In this document: positions 33,406 to 43,474 of the stretch, piece after piece
How positions within the stretch are numbered: position 1 is the stretch's first letter
How the letters are laid out: every line of letters begins with the position of its first letter
From: an uncultured Clostridium sp.
GTDB taxonomy: Bacteria > Bacillota > Clostridia > TANB77 > CAG-508
Direction of reading: 5' to 3'
NCBI GenBank assembly: GCA_900552555.1
Contig: URZW01000001.1
Location: forward strand, 1 to 64,000
DNA: 64,000 nt
Notes under the pieces: generated by a model
Database searches by the model: none
What the model was told of the DNA's origin: nothing
What the model saw: the letters and a program-made list of their open reading frames with translations, nothing else
Made by a program: the position numbers and the translations under genes

Positions 33406-35610
33406 CTAGTAATTATTCATTAAATTTATTGTTGCTCTATTAAATTTATTAACATAATTTTTATTAATTAATTCATTATGGCTCTTAACCTCTGGCAATT
33501 CTAATAACATTGATCTCGTATCAGGTATTGTTCTTGCCCATTGAATTAAATATCCGTTTCCATATGTTGCTATATGTTTATTAATTCCAAATTGACTTCT
33601 GAAAAAACTACCAATTTCATTATCGCCTATTGTTTCATTTAGCCATCCATGTACATCTATAATAATATTTTTTTCACCAGTATGATTTAATATAAAATCT
33701 CTTAAATGTTGTGCTTCAAATGCCTGCATTGGTTCAGTTCCATTATAGTTTCTCTCTGAATAAGCACGTGTATACCCTATTGGAAAACATCTATTCATAT
33801 CAATTCCTTTATGTCCACCAGCCCAACTATATAATGTTGTACGGCCAGGACCATTATTAGTCCATCCATTGTACTGTCCATCAGGATTTGAATTTGGTAA
33901 AATATATACTGTCCAATTTTCAATTAAATTATCTGACATATATTTTTTTAAATAACTATAGAATTCATTTGCTAAATATGTTAATTCTCCTCCATCTCTA
34001 CTATAAGAATCCTCAAATCCATGTATAGAAAAATTTAAAATCAAATGTTTTGGGCCTGTTCCTATCTTGTAGTATTTCAAATAAGAACCACCTGTTCCTT
34101 TGTACATAAGACCTGATTCACCATAAGTTCCTTCTTCTATTCCTTTTTCAATATGTGGCATAATCCAAAACATTTGGTTATCATTATCTAGTGTTTTAGA
34201 CAATATAATTTTTGCCCCATTTTGTATCGTACCATCAACAGTAATTGCTAAATCTGGATTGCTTAACGGTGAAATTATCCATCCATTTTTATTTGTATCT
34301 CTTAATATCCATTTTTGAGAATCATTTCCAACATAATCATTTTGGACTATTTCCGTTCCTTCTTTTATATTGTAATTTTTTGCAGTTAGGCTTTTGCCTG
34401 TATGTGTTGCTGTTATCTTATAAAATCCTTCTTGATATTCAAATTTAAACATTTGCCATGTGGCTTTTCCATAACTCCATATTCCAACTTTTGCATTGTT
34501 GCTTTGGTTGCCGCCAGGAACTTCTAAAGATTTGTCATAATCTTTTCCTACAGCAACTCTATATATATCATCTTGATGATTTCTTTCATCCTTATTTATA
34601 TTAAATAAATACAGCATTTGGTTGTCGTTATCTCTTGTTTTTGATAATATTATTTTAGCACCATTTTGTATTGAATCTTTTACTGTAATTGCTAAATCAG
34701 GATTACACAGTGGTGAAATTATCCATCCATTTTTATTTGTATCTCTTAATATCCATTTTTGAGAATCATTTCCAACATAATCATTTTGAACTATTTCTGT
34801 ACCATCTGTGATATTATTATTTTTTACTGTTAAACTTTTACCTGTATGCATTGCTGTTATTTTATAAAATCCATCTTCATATTTAAAATAAAATTTTTGC
34901 CATGCAGCATTTCCATAATTCCATACCCCAATTTGAGTATTATTTTCCTTATTTCCTCCTGGAAGTTCAAATGATTTGTTAGAATCTTTTCCTATAGCTA
35001 CATTGTATATTCCTTCATTTCTTACTTTTTCATTATCATTTATATTATACAAATATAACATTTGGTTATCATTATCTAATGTTTTTGATAATATAATCTT
35101 TGTCCCATTTTGTATCGTACCATCAACAGTAATTGCTAAATCTGGATTGCTTAACGGTGAAATTATCCATCCGTTTTTATTGGTATCTCTTAATCTCCAT
35201 TTCTGTCCATTACTATCTATATAATCTGTCTGAACTACTTCTGTTCCTTCTTCAACATTATTATTTTTTGCTGTCAAACTTTTTCCTGTGTGCATTGCCG
35301 TTATTTTATAATATCCATCTTTATATTCAAAATAAAATTTTTGCCACGCAACATCTCCATAGTTCCACATTCCAACTTGTGTATTATCCGATTTATTTCC
35401 TCCAGGAAGTTCAAATGCAATATTAGGTTCTTTTCCTATAGCAACTTTATATATTCCATTTTCCTTTGTTTTTTCAGATGTGTTACTATAAGTTTTAGTT
35501 GATTCCTTATTCTCTTTTTCTAAATTTTTTGCATCTGTTCTTATACTAAAAAAACAAATAATTGAAATCAACATAAGAATTTTTATAACTTTTTTTATAC
35601 TCTTTTTCAC
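33406..35610 (-). CDS. secreted lectin-repeat M14 zinc carboxypeptidase
   Basis: 734 residues. Signal peptide, then three ricin-like repeats of about 147 residues (49-489), nearly the same as in the glucosaminidase next door. The C-terminal M14 domain (about 495-734) has the zinc motif HGFE (LNFSIHGFEDSYS), NPDGQYNGW, DMNRCFP (substrate Arg), the third ligand in IIIDVHGW and the catalytic Glu in SMLLELPE. M14 enzymes of this type often cut gamma-D-Glu-diaminopimelate bonds in wall peptides. GTG start after AGGGGG. The shared lectin modules and co-transcription suggest a joint wall-remodelling function. Confidence 0.9.
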   Translation of the reverse strand: MKKSIKKVIKILMLISIICFFSIRTDAKNLEKENKESTKTYSNTSEKTKENGIYKVAIGKEPNIAFELPGGNKSDNTQVGMWNYGDVAWQKFYFEYKDGYYKITAMHTGKSLTAKNNNVEEGTEVVQTDYIDSNGQKWRLRDTNKNGWIISPLSNPDLAITVDGTIQNGTKIILSKTLDNDNQMLYLYNINDNEKVRNEGIYNVAIGKDSNKSFELPGGNKENNTQIGVWNYGNAAWQKFYFKYEDGFYKITAMHTGKSLTVKNNNITDGTEIVQNDYVGNDSQKWILRDTNKNGWIISPLCNPDLAITVKDSIQNGAKIILSKTRDNDNQMLYLFNINKDERNHQDDIYRVAVGKDYDKSLEVPGGNQSNNAKVGIWSYGKATWQMFKFEYQEGFYKITATHTGKSLTAKNYNIKEGTEIVQNDYVGNDSQKWILRDTNKNGWIISPLSNPDLAITVDGTIQNGAKIILSKTLDNDNQMFWIMPHIEKGIEEGTYGESGLMYKGTGGSYLKYYKIGTGPKHLILNFSIHGFEDSYSRDGGELTYLANEFYSYLKKYMSDNLIENWTVYILPNSNPDGQYNGWTNNGPGRTTLYSWAGGHKGIDMNRCFPIGYTRAYSERNYNGTEPMQAFEAQHLRDFILNHTGEKNIIIDVHGWLNETIGDNEIGSFFRSQFGINKHIATYGNGYLIQWARTIPDTRSMLLELPEVKSHNELINKNYVNKFNRATINLMNNY
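34144..35466 (-). repeat. three tandem ricin-like repeats
   Basis: Approximate units 35466-35026, 35025-34585 and 34584-34144. A stretch around 34231-34318 nearly repeats that at 35117-35200, pointing to recent duplication or gene conversion. Confidence 0.8.
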
Positions 35611-35677
35611 AATAACTTTATCCCCCTTGTAAAACAGATTCGACTTTTTTTATCTAAATCCTTCAATAACTACCACA

Positions 35678-35706
35678 ATTTTAACATAATAGAATTTTAA
35701 AGTCAA
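35678..35706 (-). promoter_or_regulatory. promoter of the lectin-hydrolase genes
   Basis: Minus-strand TTGACT (35701-35706), 17-base spacer, TAAAAT (35678-35683), about 70 bases before the carboxypeptidase GTG. It splits the hydrolases from the glycan genes upstream. Confidence 0.65.
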
Positions 35707-35761
35707 TTAATTTTTCACATGATTATTATGGAATTAAATATATCATTTACACATACATAAA

Positions 35762-35793
35762 AAATGCGTATTTACAAAAATAAATACACATTT
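35762..35793 (-). terminator. terminator of the glycan export operon
   Basis: AAATG-C-GTATTTA pairs with TAAATAC-A-CATTT (12 bp, one mismatch) followed on the minus strand by T residues. It ends the unit whose last gene is the GtrII-like transferase. Confidence 0.75.
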
Positions 35794-35797
35794 TTCT

Positions 35798-37297
35798 TTA
35801 ATATAAACAAATATATAAGGTATTTCCATTAAACACCAATTGTTCAGGAGTGTAAAATTTCCAATCATGTTCTAAAAACTTTTGTTTAACATCATTTGGT
35901 GTTTCAACTATATTGTAAGTTTCTCCACTATAAAATTCTAAAACTTGAACTGCGGCCCAATTTGTTACCATACTTCTAACATTTGTAGTTTCCAAAGAAG
36001 GTTGTCCATCATAATATGTTGTAGATCTTTGGTCATATGCAATTCCAATATTTTCTATTTTTATATTGTTTTCATTTTGATATTCATATATTTCTTCTAA
36101 TATTGATTTTGCAACATTTCTATCTAAATATCCAGATACAACATTTTCAGTTGAATTTCTAATAAAATACATAGAATTTAAAATTATTAACCCTATAGCA
36201 AAAATAACTGCAATTTTTTTATTGATATTATTAGTTTCTATATCAAACATTAAAGCAATATATAATATTAATCCTGCCGTTATTGATGCATAACTAAATG
36301 ACATTCTTGGTTCCAAATATTGTTGAGATTGAGCTGTTGCTACAACAGGTAGTAAAGGCATTATAAATGCTAATACAACTAATATTATATATTCTAATAT
36401 TGAAAATAAATCCTTATTTTTCAAATTATTAATTACATACCATACTGTTATTATTCCAATGATTATTAGATAAAAATATTTTGGTAACACTTTAAATGTA
36501 TCTACTGCCATTATTGTTCCATATTTTTTAATTGTATCTATAATTGCTTGAATTGTTAAAATGGCAGTTGGTCTTATTGTATCTTTAAAAATATGATCTA
36601 TCACCTTAATTATAGCCAAATTTAAAGCAAGTGCTCCACCATAAAATATCCCTATTAGTATTGCTTCTCCTATAACCTTTTTTATATTTCCCTTGTTTTT
36701 ATATGCCTCCATAATCAATGCCAATATAACAAAAACCGATATAGTAGCCTGATATGAGATTGAAGATAAAAATACAAATATAAAAGATATTAAATATCTA
36801 TGTTTTATATCTGAATTAAATACACATGCAGCAATAACTGCAAATAGTATTGATAAACACATAATTCCTGACTCAGCAAATATAAATAATTCACAACTAG
36901 CAAAGTTATATAATATTGAAAATGTTATAATAGCAATCAAAATGTTCCAATATATAGATTTTTCTTTTTTTATTAATTTAATAATAAATTTATACAATAC
37001 AAACCACGCAATTGTAATAAATAAAATACCCATAATTGATATAATTCTTAAATTAGTTAATAAAGTAATATCTAATATTCTTGATACTAATAATTCTAAC
37101 GCACTAAAAAACCTTGCTGATCTTAAAAAATGTAACATATAATCATAATACCCTGACGCATATAAACAATATGTATCTTGTGCAAAATGTATTTTTAAAA
37201 AGTTTGTACATAATATTATTGAAAATATTAACATCCCAATAAATACATACATATCTTTTTTATTTTTTTCTATAATTTTTTTATACTTATCTTTCAT
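35798..37297 (-). CDS. GtrII-like membrane glucosyltransferase
   Basis: About 499 residues with 9-11 membrane spans. Fits the GtrII (Glucos_trans_II) family: an early extracellular loop FAQDTYCLYASGYYDYMLHFLRSARFF, then RIISIMGILFITIAWFVLY, and an external C-terminal end. Such proteins take a sugar from polyprenyl phosphate (made by GtrB, flipped by GtrA) and put it on a polymer outside the cell. GtrA and GtrB homologues occur in the same cluster. The ATG at 37297 fits the GGAGAG site; an ATG four codons earlier contains it. Overlaps the permease stop region, so co-transcribed. Confidence 0.8.
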   Translation of the reverse strand: MKDKYKKIIEKNKKDMYVFIGMLIFSIILCTNFLKIHFAQDTYCLYASGYYDYMLHFLRSARFFSALELLVSRILDITLLTNLRIISIMGILFITIAWFVLYKFIIKLIKKEKSIYWNILIAIITFSILYNFASCELFIFAESGIMCLSILFAVIAACVFNSDIKHRYLISFIFVFLSSISYQATISVFVILALIMEAYKNKGNIKKVIGEAILIGIFYGGALALNLAIIKVIDHIFKDTIRPTAILTIQAIIDTIKKYGTIMAVDTFKVLPKYFYLIIIGIITVWYVINNLKNKDLFSILEYIILVVLAFIMPLLPVVATAQSQQYLEPRMSFSYASITAGLILYIALMFDIETNNINKKIAVIFAIGLIILNSMYFIRNSTENVVSGYLDRNVAKSILEEIYEYQNENNIKIENIGIAYDQRSTTYYDGQPSLETTNVRSMVTNWAAVQVLEFYSGETYNIVETPNDVKQKFLEHDWKFYTPEQLVFNGNTLYICLY

Positions 37298-37308
37298 TTT
37301 TCTCTCCA

Positions 37309-38082
37309 TTACAATTCTTCTGCAAATCTTCTTTGCAATTTATTAAATATAAAGTATCCTGTTAAACATACAATTAGTCCAACTCCCAATACCATAACCA
37401 TTGAAGATAAATCTGGCATTTGTTTATAATAAAATATATCTCTATATCCGTTTATTACATATGTCATTGGATTAAATTTTAAAATCCATTGAAAGTTTTC
37501 CGGTATAGTATTTGGAGCATACACAATTGGTGTTGCATAAAATAATAATTGTAATGCTATACCTATAAAATGTTGTAAATCTCTAAAGTACACTGTAACA
37601 CTTGATACAATAAATGATATTCCAATTAGTAGAATATATTGCACTAATAACACTAATGGATAAAATATTAAAAATTTGCTTAATCCCATTCCATATCCTA
37701 AAACAAAAGCTAATATTATAATTGTTGAGATAATAAAATTTATTGCCTCACTAGTTACTACAGATATTGGTAATACTTCTCTAGGAAAATACACCTTTTT
37801 AATTATATTGCCATTTTCAATCATCGTAAATGATGTTCTTGAAATTGCTGCAGAAAAGAAATTCCAAGGTATTAATCCACAACATAGAAAAACTGTATAA
37901 TTTGGTAAATTACTTTTCATAATTAGTGGAAATACTATTGCATAAACTGCTATTTGTAAAAGAGGATTTAAAAAAGACCATAATATTCCCAATACAGAAT
38001 TTTTATATTTCCCTCTTACATCCTTGCTAATACTAGTTTTTAATAATTCTCTATATTCATATAACGATTTAAAAAATTTCAT
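37309..38082 (-). CDS. polysaccharide ABC transporter permease (Wzm/TagG-like)
   Basis: 257 residues, six spans. ABC-2 family: SISKDVRGKYKNSVLGILWSFLNPLLQIAVY at the start, CCGLIPWNFFSAAISRTSF, PREVLPISVVTSEAINF, and FYATPIVYAPNTIPENFQWILKFNPMTY. With the ATPase 14 bases upstream it exports a lipid-linked glycan or teichoic acid across the membrane. Confidence 0.95.
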   Translation of the reverse strand: MKFFKSLYEYRELLKTSISKDVRGKYKNSVLGILWSFLNPLLQIAVYAIVFPLIMKSNLPNYTVFLCCGLIPWNFFSAAISRTSFTMIENGNIIKKVYFPREVLPISVVTSEAINFIISTIIILAFVLGYGMGLSKFLIFYPLVLLVQYILLIGISFIVSSVTVYFRDLQHFIGIALQLLFYATPIVYAPNTIPENFQWILKFNPMTYVINGYRDIFYYKQMPDLSSMVMVLGVGLIVCLTGYFIFNKLQRRFAEEL

Positions 38083-38096
38083 TTATTTTTCCCTCC

Positions 38097-38840
38097 TTAT
38101 GCTGTTTCTTCTATATATTTTTCTATAACTTCGTTTGTTTTGCCATCTAATTTCAAAACTCCATTACATAACCATACTGCTCTATCACATAATTCTTTAG
38201 CAGAATCTAAACTATGTGTTACAAAAACCATAGTTTTTCCTTCCTCTTTTAATTGTTTCATTTTATGAATACACTTTTCTTGAAAATGTTGATCTCCAAC
38301 AGATAAAATTTCATCAACTAACAAAATGTCAGCATCTACATTTATCGCTACAGCAAAAGCAAGTCTCATAAACATTCCTGATGAATATGTTCTTACAGGG
38401 TTGTCTATATAATCTCCCAATTCAGAAAATTCAATTATTTGTTCTAATCTGTCATCAATTTGTTTTTTTGTTAATCCAAATATTGAAGCGTTAAAATATA
38501 TATTTTCCCTTCCAGAAAAATCAGGATGGAAACCAGCACCAAGTTCTAGTAATGATGTTAGTTTTCCATTTATAAGAATTTTTCCTTTATTAGGATATAT
38601 TATCTTTGTCATTAATTTTAATAGCGTTGATTTTCCACTTCCATTTACTCCTATTAGTGCAACTGCCTCTCCTCTTTTGATATTTAAATTAATTCCTTTT
38701 AAAACCTGTCTTACTTCTTTTCTATTCCTTTTCCAAAATAACATTTTTTCTTTTAAACTATTTGCTTTATCTAAATATACATTAAACGTCTTATAGACAT
38801 CTTGGACCTCTATTGCATATTTTTCTTCATTTTCTTTCAC
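38097..38840 (-). CDS. polysaccharide ABC transporter ATP-binding protein (Wzt/TagH-like)
   Basis: 247 residues. Walker A GVNGSGKSTLL, Q-loop region LLELGAGFHPDFSGRENIYFN, signature YSSGMFMRLAFAVA, Walker B ILLVDEIL with the H-loop in FVTHS. The N-terminal VYKTFNVYLDKANSLKEK stretch is usual in O-antigen/teichoic exporters. It has no C-terminal carbohydrate-binding domain like that of some Wzt proteins, so export is probably not controlled by a terminal cap. Its start overlaps the preceding stop by one base. Confidence 0.96.
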   Translation of the reverse strand: MKENEEKYAIEVQDVYKTFNVYLDKANSLKEKMLFWKRNRKEVRQVLKGINLNIKRGEAVALIGVNGSGKSTLLKLMTKIIYPNKGKILINGKLTSLLELGAGFHPDFSGRENIYFNASIFGLTKKQIDDRLEQIIEFSELGDYIDNPVRTYSSGMFMRLAFAVAINVDADILLVDEILSVGDQHFQEKCIHKMKQLKEEGKTMVFVTHSLDSAKELCDRAVWLCNGVLKLDGKTNEVIEKYIEETA

Positions 38841-41800
38841 TAATTTTGTCCTCCTCTTATCTTATGAATTCCCTTATATACTATACTTTTTACGTTTCCA
38901 CCAAAATTATATATGCCTTTTCCCATTAAAAATAATATTTTATGATTTTTAAATGTTTCTCTCATTCTCCTTTTAAAAGTTTCTCTATCATATAATATAT
39001 AGTATATAAATCTTACTGGTTTACTATGATGTTCTAAGTCCGGATATGCATTATAATTTAAATATCCTTGATGATTATTGTTATTTGAATGACCTCCATA
39101 AATAAGTTCTTGCATTGTTCTTTGATTTTTAAATCCTAATTCTCTATTCCATTCTACTGTCATTTTAACAGGTTCATTTAAGCGAACATCATCCTCAAAA
39201 TAAATAGCATTAAATATTGATTTATCAATTTCTTTTGAAGAATTTATATATGCCATAATTGGTAAAGATATATAATATTTTTCATAATATAACTCTTTTA
39301 TTTCTTCTCCAAATATATTTGTTATATCTTGTACAAATTCAATAGCAGCATTTTGCATTATACTGATAATAAATTCTTCTTGATATGTTTTGCTATATTC
39401 TTCAAATATTGGTTTAACATCTAACGTTTTTATATCATACCCAATACATGATGGAGCTAGTGCAGATAACATAGATTCATAAGCAAATCCTGTTGCAGAT
39501 GGCTTTCCACTAAAGAATGTCTTTAATTTAAAATTTGCCATGTTCGCATGTTTGAATGCTTCATCTTGATTAATATTTAAGAAAAATGTGTCTATTGGTT
39601 TTTGGCACAAATTAGATAAAAACAATTCTGGTCTTGCACTATACCCTATGTCAAATGTTGCAGATTTATTTTCAAAGAATTTATCAAAATATGTTCTTAA
39701 TTTTAATAAATTGTTCATATGTTTTTGTTCATCATATAAATTATCAATAACAACCTTAATAAATATATTAAAGCTCATTATGTCTTTTAATTTTTTATCA
39801 ATCTCTACGTTGTTTTTCTTTAATATTTCTTCTATATCACAGTTTTCTTTAATGCAATCTTTTAAATATTTTAATATTTCCCTTGGTGTATGCTTTGTTA
39901 CATTTATACATTCTGGTAATTTATAAAAATCTAATTTGCTCATTATTGTTATTGGAACTAAGGCTTTTCTAGATACATATAAATATTTTTCCTCCGGTAC
40001 ATTTTTGTAAAATTTTTTCATTATTTTATATGTTTCCATTGGCAAATATCCATCTCTGGCCATAAATACCATATTTGTATATCCTTGTCCTTCAGTCTCT
40101 TCTAATAACCATTTTGATATACCAAATGTATACATGCCCAATATATAATATCCAATTAAATATGGATCTGCATTAAAATCTGAATATTTATTAAATGCTA
40201 TAAAAGGATTATCAAAATATTTATTTGCTACTATCGAAAACATCGTTCTAATACCAACAAAATTCATAGCAACTGCATTGTCTCTCCAAAAAGGCATATT
40301 TTGCATTAACATTTTAGAAAATAGATTAACTTTTTCTTGATTTTGTGCTACATCTGTTGCCTTTGGTAAATGCATAGAATTTATTTTTAATTTTCTTGGG
40401 ATTTCAACATCCGGTCTATAATTATCACCTATATGTAACATTTGCATGCTTTCTATTTTTAAATCATTTAGAACGTATTTAAATAAATCACCTCTCGATT
40501 TAGAAAGTTTTATTTCTGATGATAAATATAATTTTTCATTATCTATATATCCATTTTTTTCTAATATTTTGTTTATTGTTTCTCTTGATAAATACATGTC
40601 AGATGTAAATATTACTTTTTTGCCCACTGCTAATGCAAGAGTATATAATTCATATCCCGTATTTCTCCTTGTACAAAATCTAACTTCATATTCCATTTCT
40701 TTGCTTTTTAGTTTATCAAGAACATTTTTTTCAATACTATATTCTGTTGCTATTGTGTCATAAATTTGATCTAATGTAATCTCTTGGCATTTTTCATTTT
40801 CTATTCTCTCTCGTGTTAATTGTTCACAATATATTCTTATTTTTGAAAAATCCATACCCGTTACGCCATTTGTATATTCTCTAAAATATTTGTTTAACAA
40901 TAAGAATAAATCCGTAGGTACAAAAAATGGTCTTTTTATTAATGTATCAAAAATGTCAAAACTTACATACTTAATATTCTTATTGCAAATCGCTAGTTTG
41001 ATTTTTTCTAATCCATCATCCCAATCTGTTGTTATTGTATAAAAATATTCAGCATTACTTATTTTTTCAGCATTAGGATAAAATTTTTCTACCATTTTCA
41101 GTGCTTTTAGTTTATCATCTTTAGTCATCTCTGAAGAATTGACATAAGATTTTTGTTGATTTGCATATAAGCATTTCCATTTGTTAAATTTTGCTTTATA
41201 TTTACTATACAAATTAACCTCTTTCAAAAAGTTTTCAACAAAATCAAATGATGTCGTTATATCTGTAATGTTTTTATTAAACTTTTTAAATGTCAAATCT
41301 TTTATAGATGTAGAAGTTGTTTCATGTTTACAATAAAAAACACAGTCATTTGAAACCTTTGTAAGTCTTCTTGCGTAATAAAACAATACTGTAGAAAAAG
41401 CAAAATCTTCAGTCATTAATAAATGTGTTGTTATATTTTTATAATGCTTTAATGCTTTTTTCCATATTTCCATTTTATAAATTTTATTCCATATTATATG
41501 CCAATCAAAAGATAAACCTTCTTGTTCAAAATATTGTTTTAAACAATCTTCGCTTACTAAATTTAAATGTTTTGTATCAAATAAATTATATATTTCTCTT
41601 CTTCCATCATCATATTCTAATACCATATTTCCCATAGCAATATCGGAATTATTTTCTTGAATATTATTCATTAATGTTCTATAATAATCTATTGAAACAT
41701 AATCATCACTATCAAGAAATGCAATATATTCTCCTGTTGCTATACTTGAACCAGTAATTCTTGCTTGAAATAATCCTTTATTCTTCTCATGTTTTATATA

Positions 41801-41998
41801 TTTTACCCTATCATCAATCTTTTTATATTTTTCCGCAATCTCCTCACAATTTCCCTGTGAACTGTCATTTACAATTATAATTTCTATATTCTTATACGAT
41901 TGTTCTAATAATCTATCTAAGCATTTTCCTAAATATTCTTCTGCATTATACACTGGTACAATTATTGAAAGTTTTTTGTTATTTAGAACATTATCCAT
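38840..41998 (-). CDS. large GT2 glycosyltransferase fused to a HAD-like domain
   Basis: 1052 residues. N-terminal GT2 domain (1-310): LSIIVPVYNAEEYLGKCLDRL, FLDSDDYVSIDYY and a conserved catalytic region. Then a HAD-like domain (about 345-560): ISFDIFDTLIKRPFF, VIFTSDMYLSRETI, LHIGDNYRPDVEIP. A C-terminal part of about 480 residues has FMARDGYLPMETYKIMKKF and LYVSRKALVPI. This architecture occurs in clostridial and lactobacillal wall-polysaccharide clusters; the HAD part could be a sugar phosphatase or only structural. It overlaps the ABC ATPase gene by one base and follows a GT4 gene by 16 bases. Confidence 0.88.
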   Translation of the reverse strand: MDNVLNNKKLSIIVPVYNAEEYLGKCLDRLLEQSYKNIEIIIVNDSSQGNCEEIAEKYKKIDDRVKYIKHEKNKGLFQARITGSSIATGEYIAFLDSDDYVSIDYYRTLMNNIQENNSDIAMGNMVLEYDDGRREIYNLFDTKHLNLVSEDCLKQYFEQEGLSFDWHIIWNKIYKMEIWKKALKHYKNITTHLLMTEDFAFSTVLFYYARRLTKVSNDCVFYCKHETTSTSIKDLTFKKFNKNITDITTSFDFVENFLKEVNLYSKYKAKFNKWKCLYANQQKSYVNSSEMTKDDKLKALKMVEKFYPNAEKISNAEYFYTITTDWDDGLEKIKLAICNKNIKYVSFDIFDTLIKRPFFVPTDLFLLLNKYFREYTNGVTGMDFSKIRIYCEQLTRERIENEKCQEITLDQIYDTIATEYSIEKNVLDKLKSKEMEYEVRFCTRRNTGYELYTLALAVGKKVIFTSDMYLSRETINKILEKNGYIDNEKLYLSSEIKLSKSRGDLFKYVLNDLKIESMQMLHIGDNYRPDVEIPRKLKINSMHLPKATDVAQNQEKVNLFSKMLMQNMPFWRDNAVAMNFVGIRTMFSIVANKYFDNPFIAFNKYSDFNADPYLIGYYILGMYTFGISKWLLEETEGQGYTNMVFMARDGYLPMETYKIMKKFYKNVPEEKYLYVSRKALVPITIMSKLDFYKLPECINVTKHTPREILKYLKDCIKENCDIEEILKKNNVEIDKKLKDIMSFNIFIKVVIDNLYDEQKHMNNLLKLRTYFDKFFENKSATFDIGYSARPELFLSNLCQKPIDTFFLNINQDEAFKHANMANFKLKTFFSGKPSATGFAYESMLSALAPSCIGYDIKTLDVKPIFEEYSKTYQEEFIISIMQNAAIEFVQDITNIFGEEIKELYYEKYYISLPIMAYINSSKEIDKSIFNAIYFEDDVRLNEPVKMTVEWNRELGFKNQRTMQELIYGGHSNNNNHQGYLNYNAYPDLEHHSKPVRFIYYILYDRETFKRRMRETFKNHKILFLMGKGIYNFGGNVKSIVYKGIHKIRGGQN

Positions 41999-42014
41999 TT
42001 ATATTACCTCTTTC

Positions 42015-43406
42015 TTATTTTTTATTATAATGAAAAATATTACTTAATTTTTCTGTATATTTCCATCTCTTACTATTATACACACTATTGAGTTCTTTTT
42101 TTAGATTTGCATTTTTTTCAATATTTTCATTTTTTTCTTTAATTTCCATGTCTAATCTGTTATCAAGTATTTCTTTATCATGTATTAATTTTTTATTTCC
42201 TTTTTCTATTTTTTGAATCCATTCATATTTTTCTTTTATATCATTAGATTGTTCTAGTATTACATCTTCTTTTTTCTTTAATATTTTAAATAAATCAATC
42301 CAATCAAATTTAATTTTTATATTTTCAGGTATATTAATGTAATTCTTATAACAATCTAATTTTTCTTCTGCAACCTTATGATTTTCTTCTACTATTTTTT
42401 CCTTATCCAATTTCAAGCCTTCAATTTGTTTTATACATTCAGACATTTCTATCGTTTTCATATTATTTCCCGAAAAATTTTCTTCCATTGCCTTATCAAT
42501 ATTCTCCTTGCAAACTATACCCTTAATTCCATCATATCCTGTTATAACAACTGGAATTTTCATTGCAATTGCCTCTAACACACATCTATCAACACCCAAT
42601 AGTAAATCAGCATTTTTCAAGTAATCCTTTACATTATCTTTAGGTCCAAGCAATTTAACATGTTCCGTTTTTATTAAATTGTTCTTTTCTAAATATTCTT
42701 CTACATTTTTCATTTTATTTCCATCGCCAATAATATTTAATTTTGCTTCATTATTATTTTTTAATATATTTTTAAAAATATCAATCCCACTTAATATAGT
42801 AGATATTTTTTCATCATTCATTCGTGATACAATAACAATATTTTCCATATTTCTGTTATCTTTTATATTATTATTTTTATATAATTCCAAATCAATTCCA
42901 TTATGAACAATTTGATATTTTTCTTGTGGTATTCCATATTCTTTTTGGGTAATTTCAGCAGTTTTAGGCGTTATAGCAATTATTTTATATGCATTTTTAA
43001 AATAAATCAGAAATAAACTTCTATAAATAGGATAATTCCATGTATAATATTTTTTAGTATCCCAAACTGTATGTTCATACGCAAAATACGGTATTCCCGT
43101 TATTAATGCTGCAGGCATTACTGAAGGTATACATTGATATTTATGTATATGAATTTCTGTTATTTGATTTTTTTTGATTATATCAACTATTTTATTTATT
43201 TTTTCTTCATCAATTGTATTTTCTTCTGGAAAGTCAAATTCTATAAATTTTCCACCTAATTCTTCTATCTTGTTCGAATATATTCCTTTTCCTGACATTA
43301 CATATACATTATAACCTTTTCTAGTAAAAGCTGATATTTGATTTAATATAACAGTTTCTACTCCTCCTATTCCCATAGAATTATTACACAATAAAATATT
43401 TTTCAT
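42015..43406 (-). CDS. GT4 glycosyltransferase with C-terminal coiled coil
   Basis: 463 residues. GT-B fold: NILLCNNSMGIGGVETVILNQ, YQIVHNGIDLELY, IVIVSRMNDEKIS, AKLNIIGDGNKMK, and the donor Glu region DRCVLEAIAMKIPVV. The last 80 residues are a coiled coil (KEDVILEQSNDIKEKYEWIQKI...). Its layout closely parallels the 24734 gene. Start at ATG 43406 after GGGTGAT, which a GTG four codons earlier would overlap. Confidence 0.9.
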   Translation of the reverse strand: MKNILLCNNSMGIGGVETVILNQISAFTRKGYNVYVMSGKGIYSNKIEELGGKFIEFDFPEENTIDEEKINKIVDIIKKNQITEIHIHKYQCIPSVMPAALITGIPYFAYEHTVWDTKKYYTWNYPIYRSLFLIYFKNAYKIIAITPKTAEITQKEYGIPQEKYQIVHNGIDLELYKNNNIKDNRNMENIVIVSRMNDEKISTILSGIDIFKNILKNNNEAKLNIIGDGNKMKNVEEYLEKNNLIKTEHVKLLGPKDNVKDYLKNADLLLGVDRCVLEAIAMKIPVVITGYDGIKGIVCKENIDKAMEENFSGNNMKTIEMSECIKQIEGLKLDKEKIVEENHKVAEEKLDCYKNYINIPENIKIKFDWIDLFKILKKKEDVILEQSNDIKEKYEWIQKIEKGNKKLIHDKEILDNRLDMEIKEKNENIEKNANLKKELNSVYNSKRWKYTEKLSNIFHYNKK

Positions 43407-43474
43407 TTCATCACCCACGCATAATTTTATTTCTTACACATTATACCTTCTATTAAATTTATTGTCAACAAATT

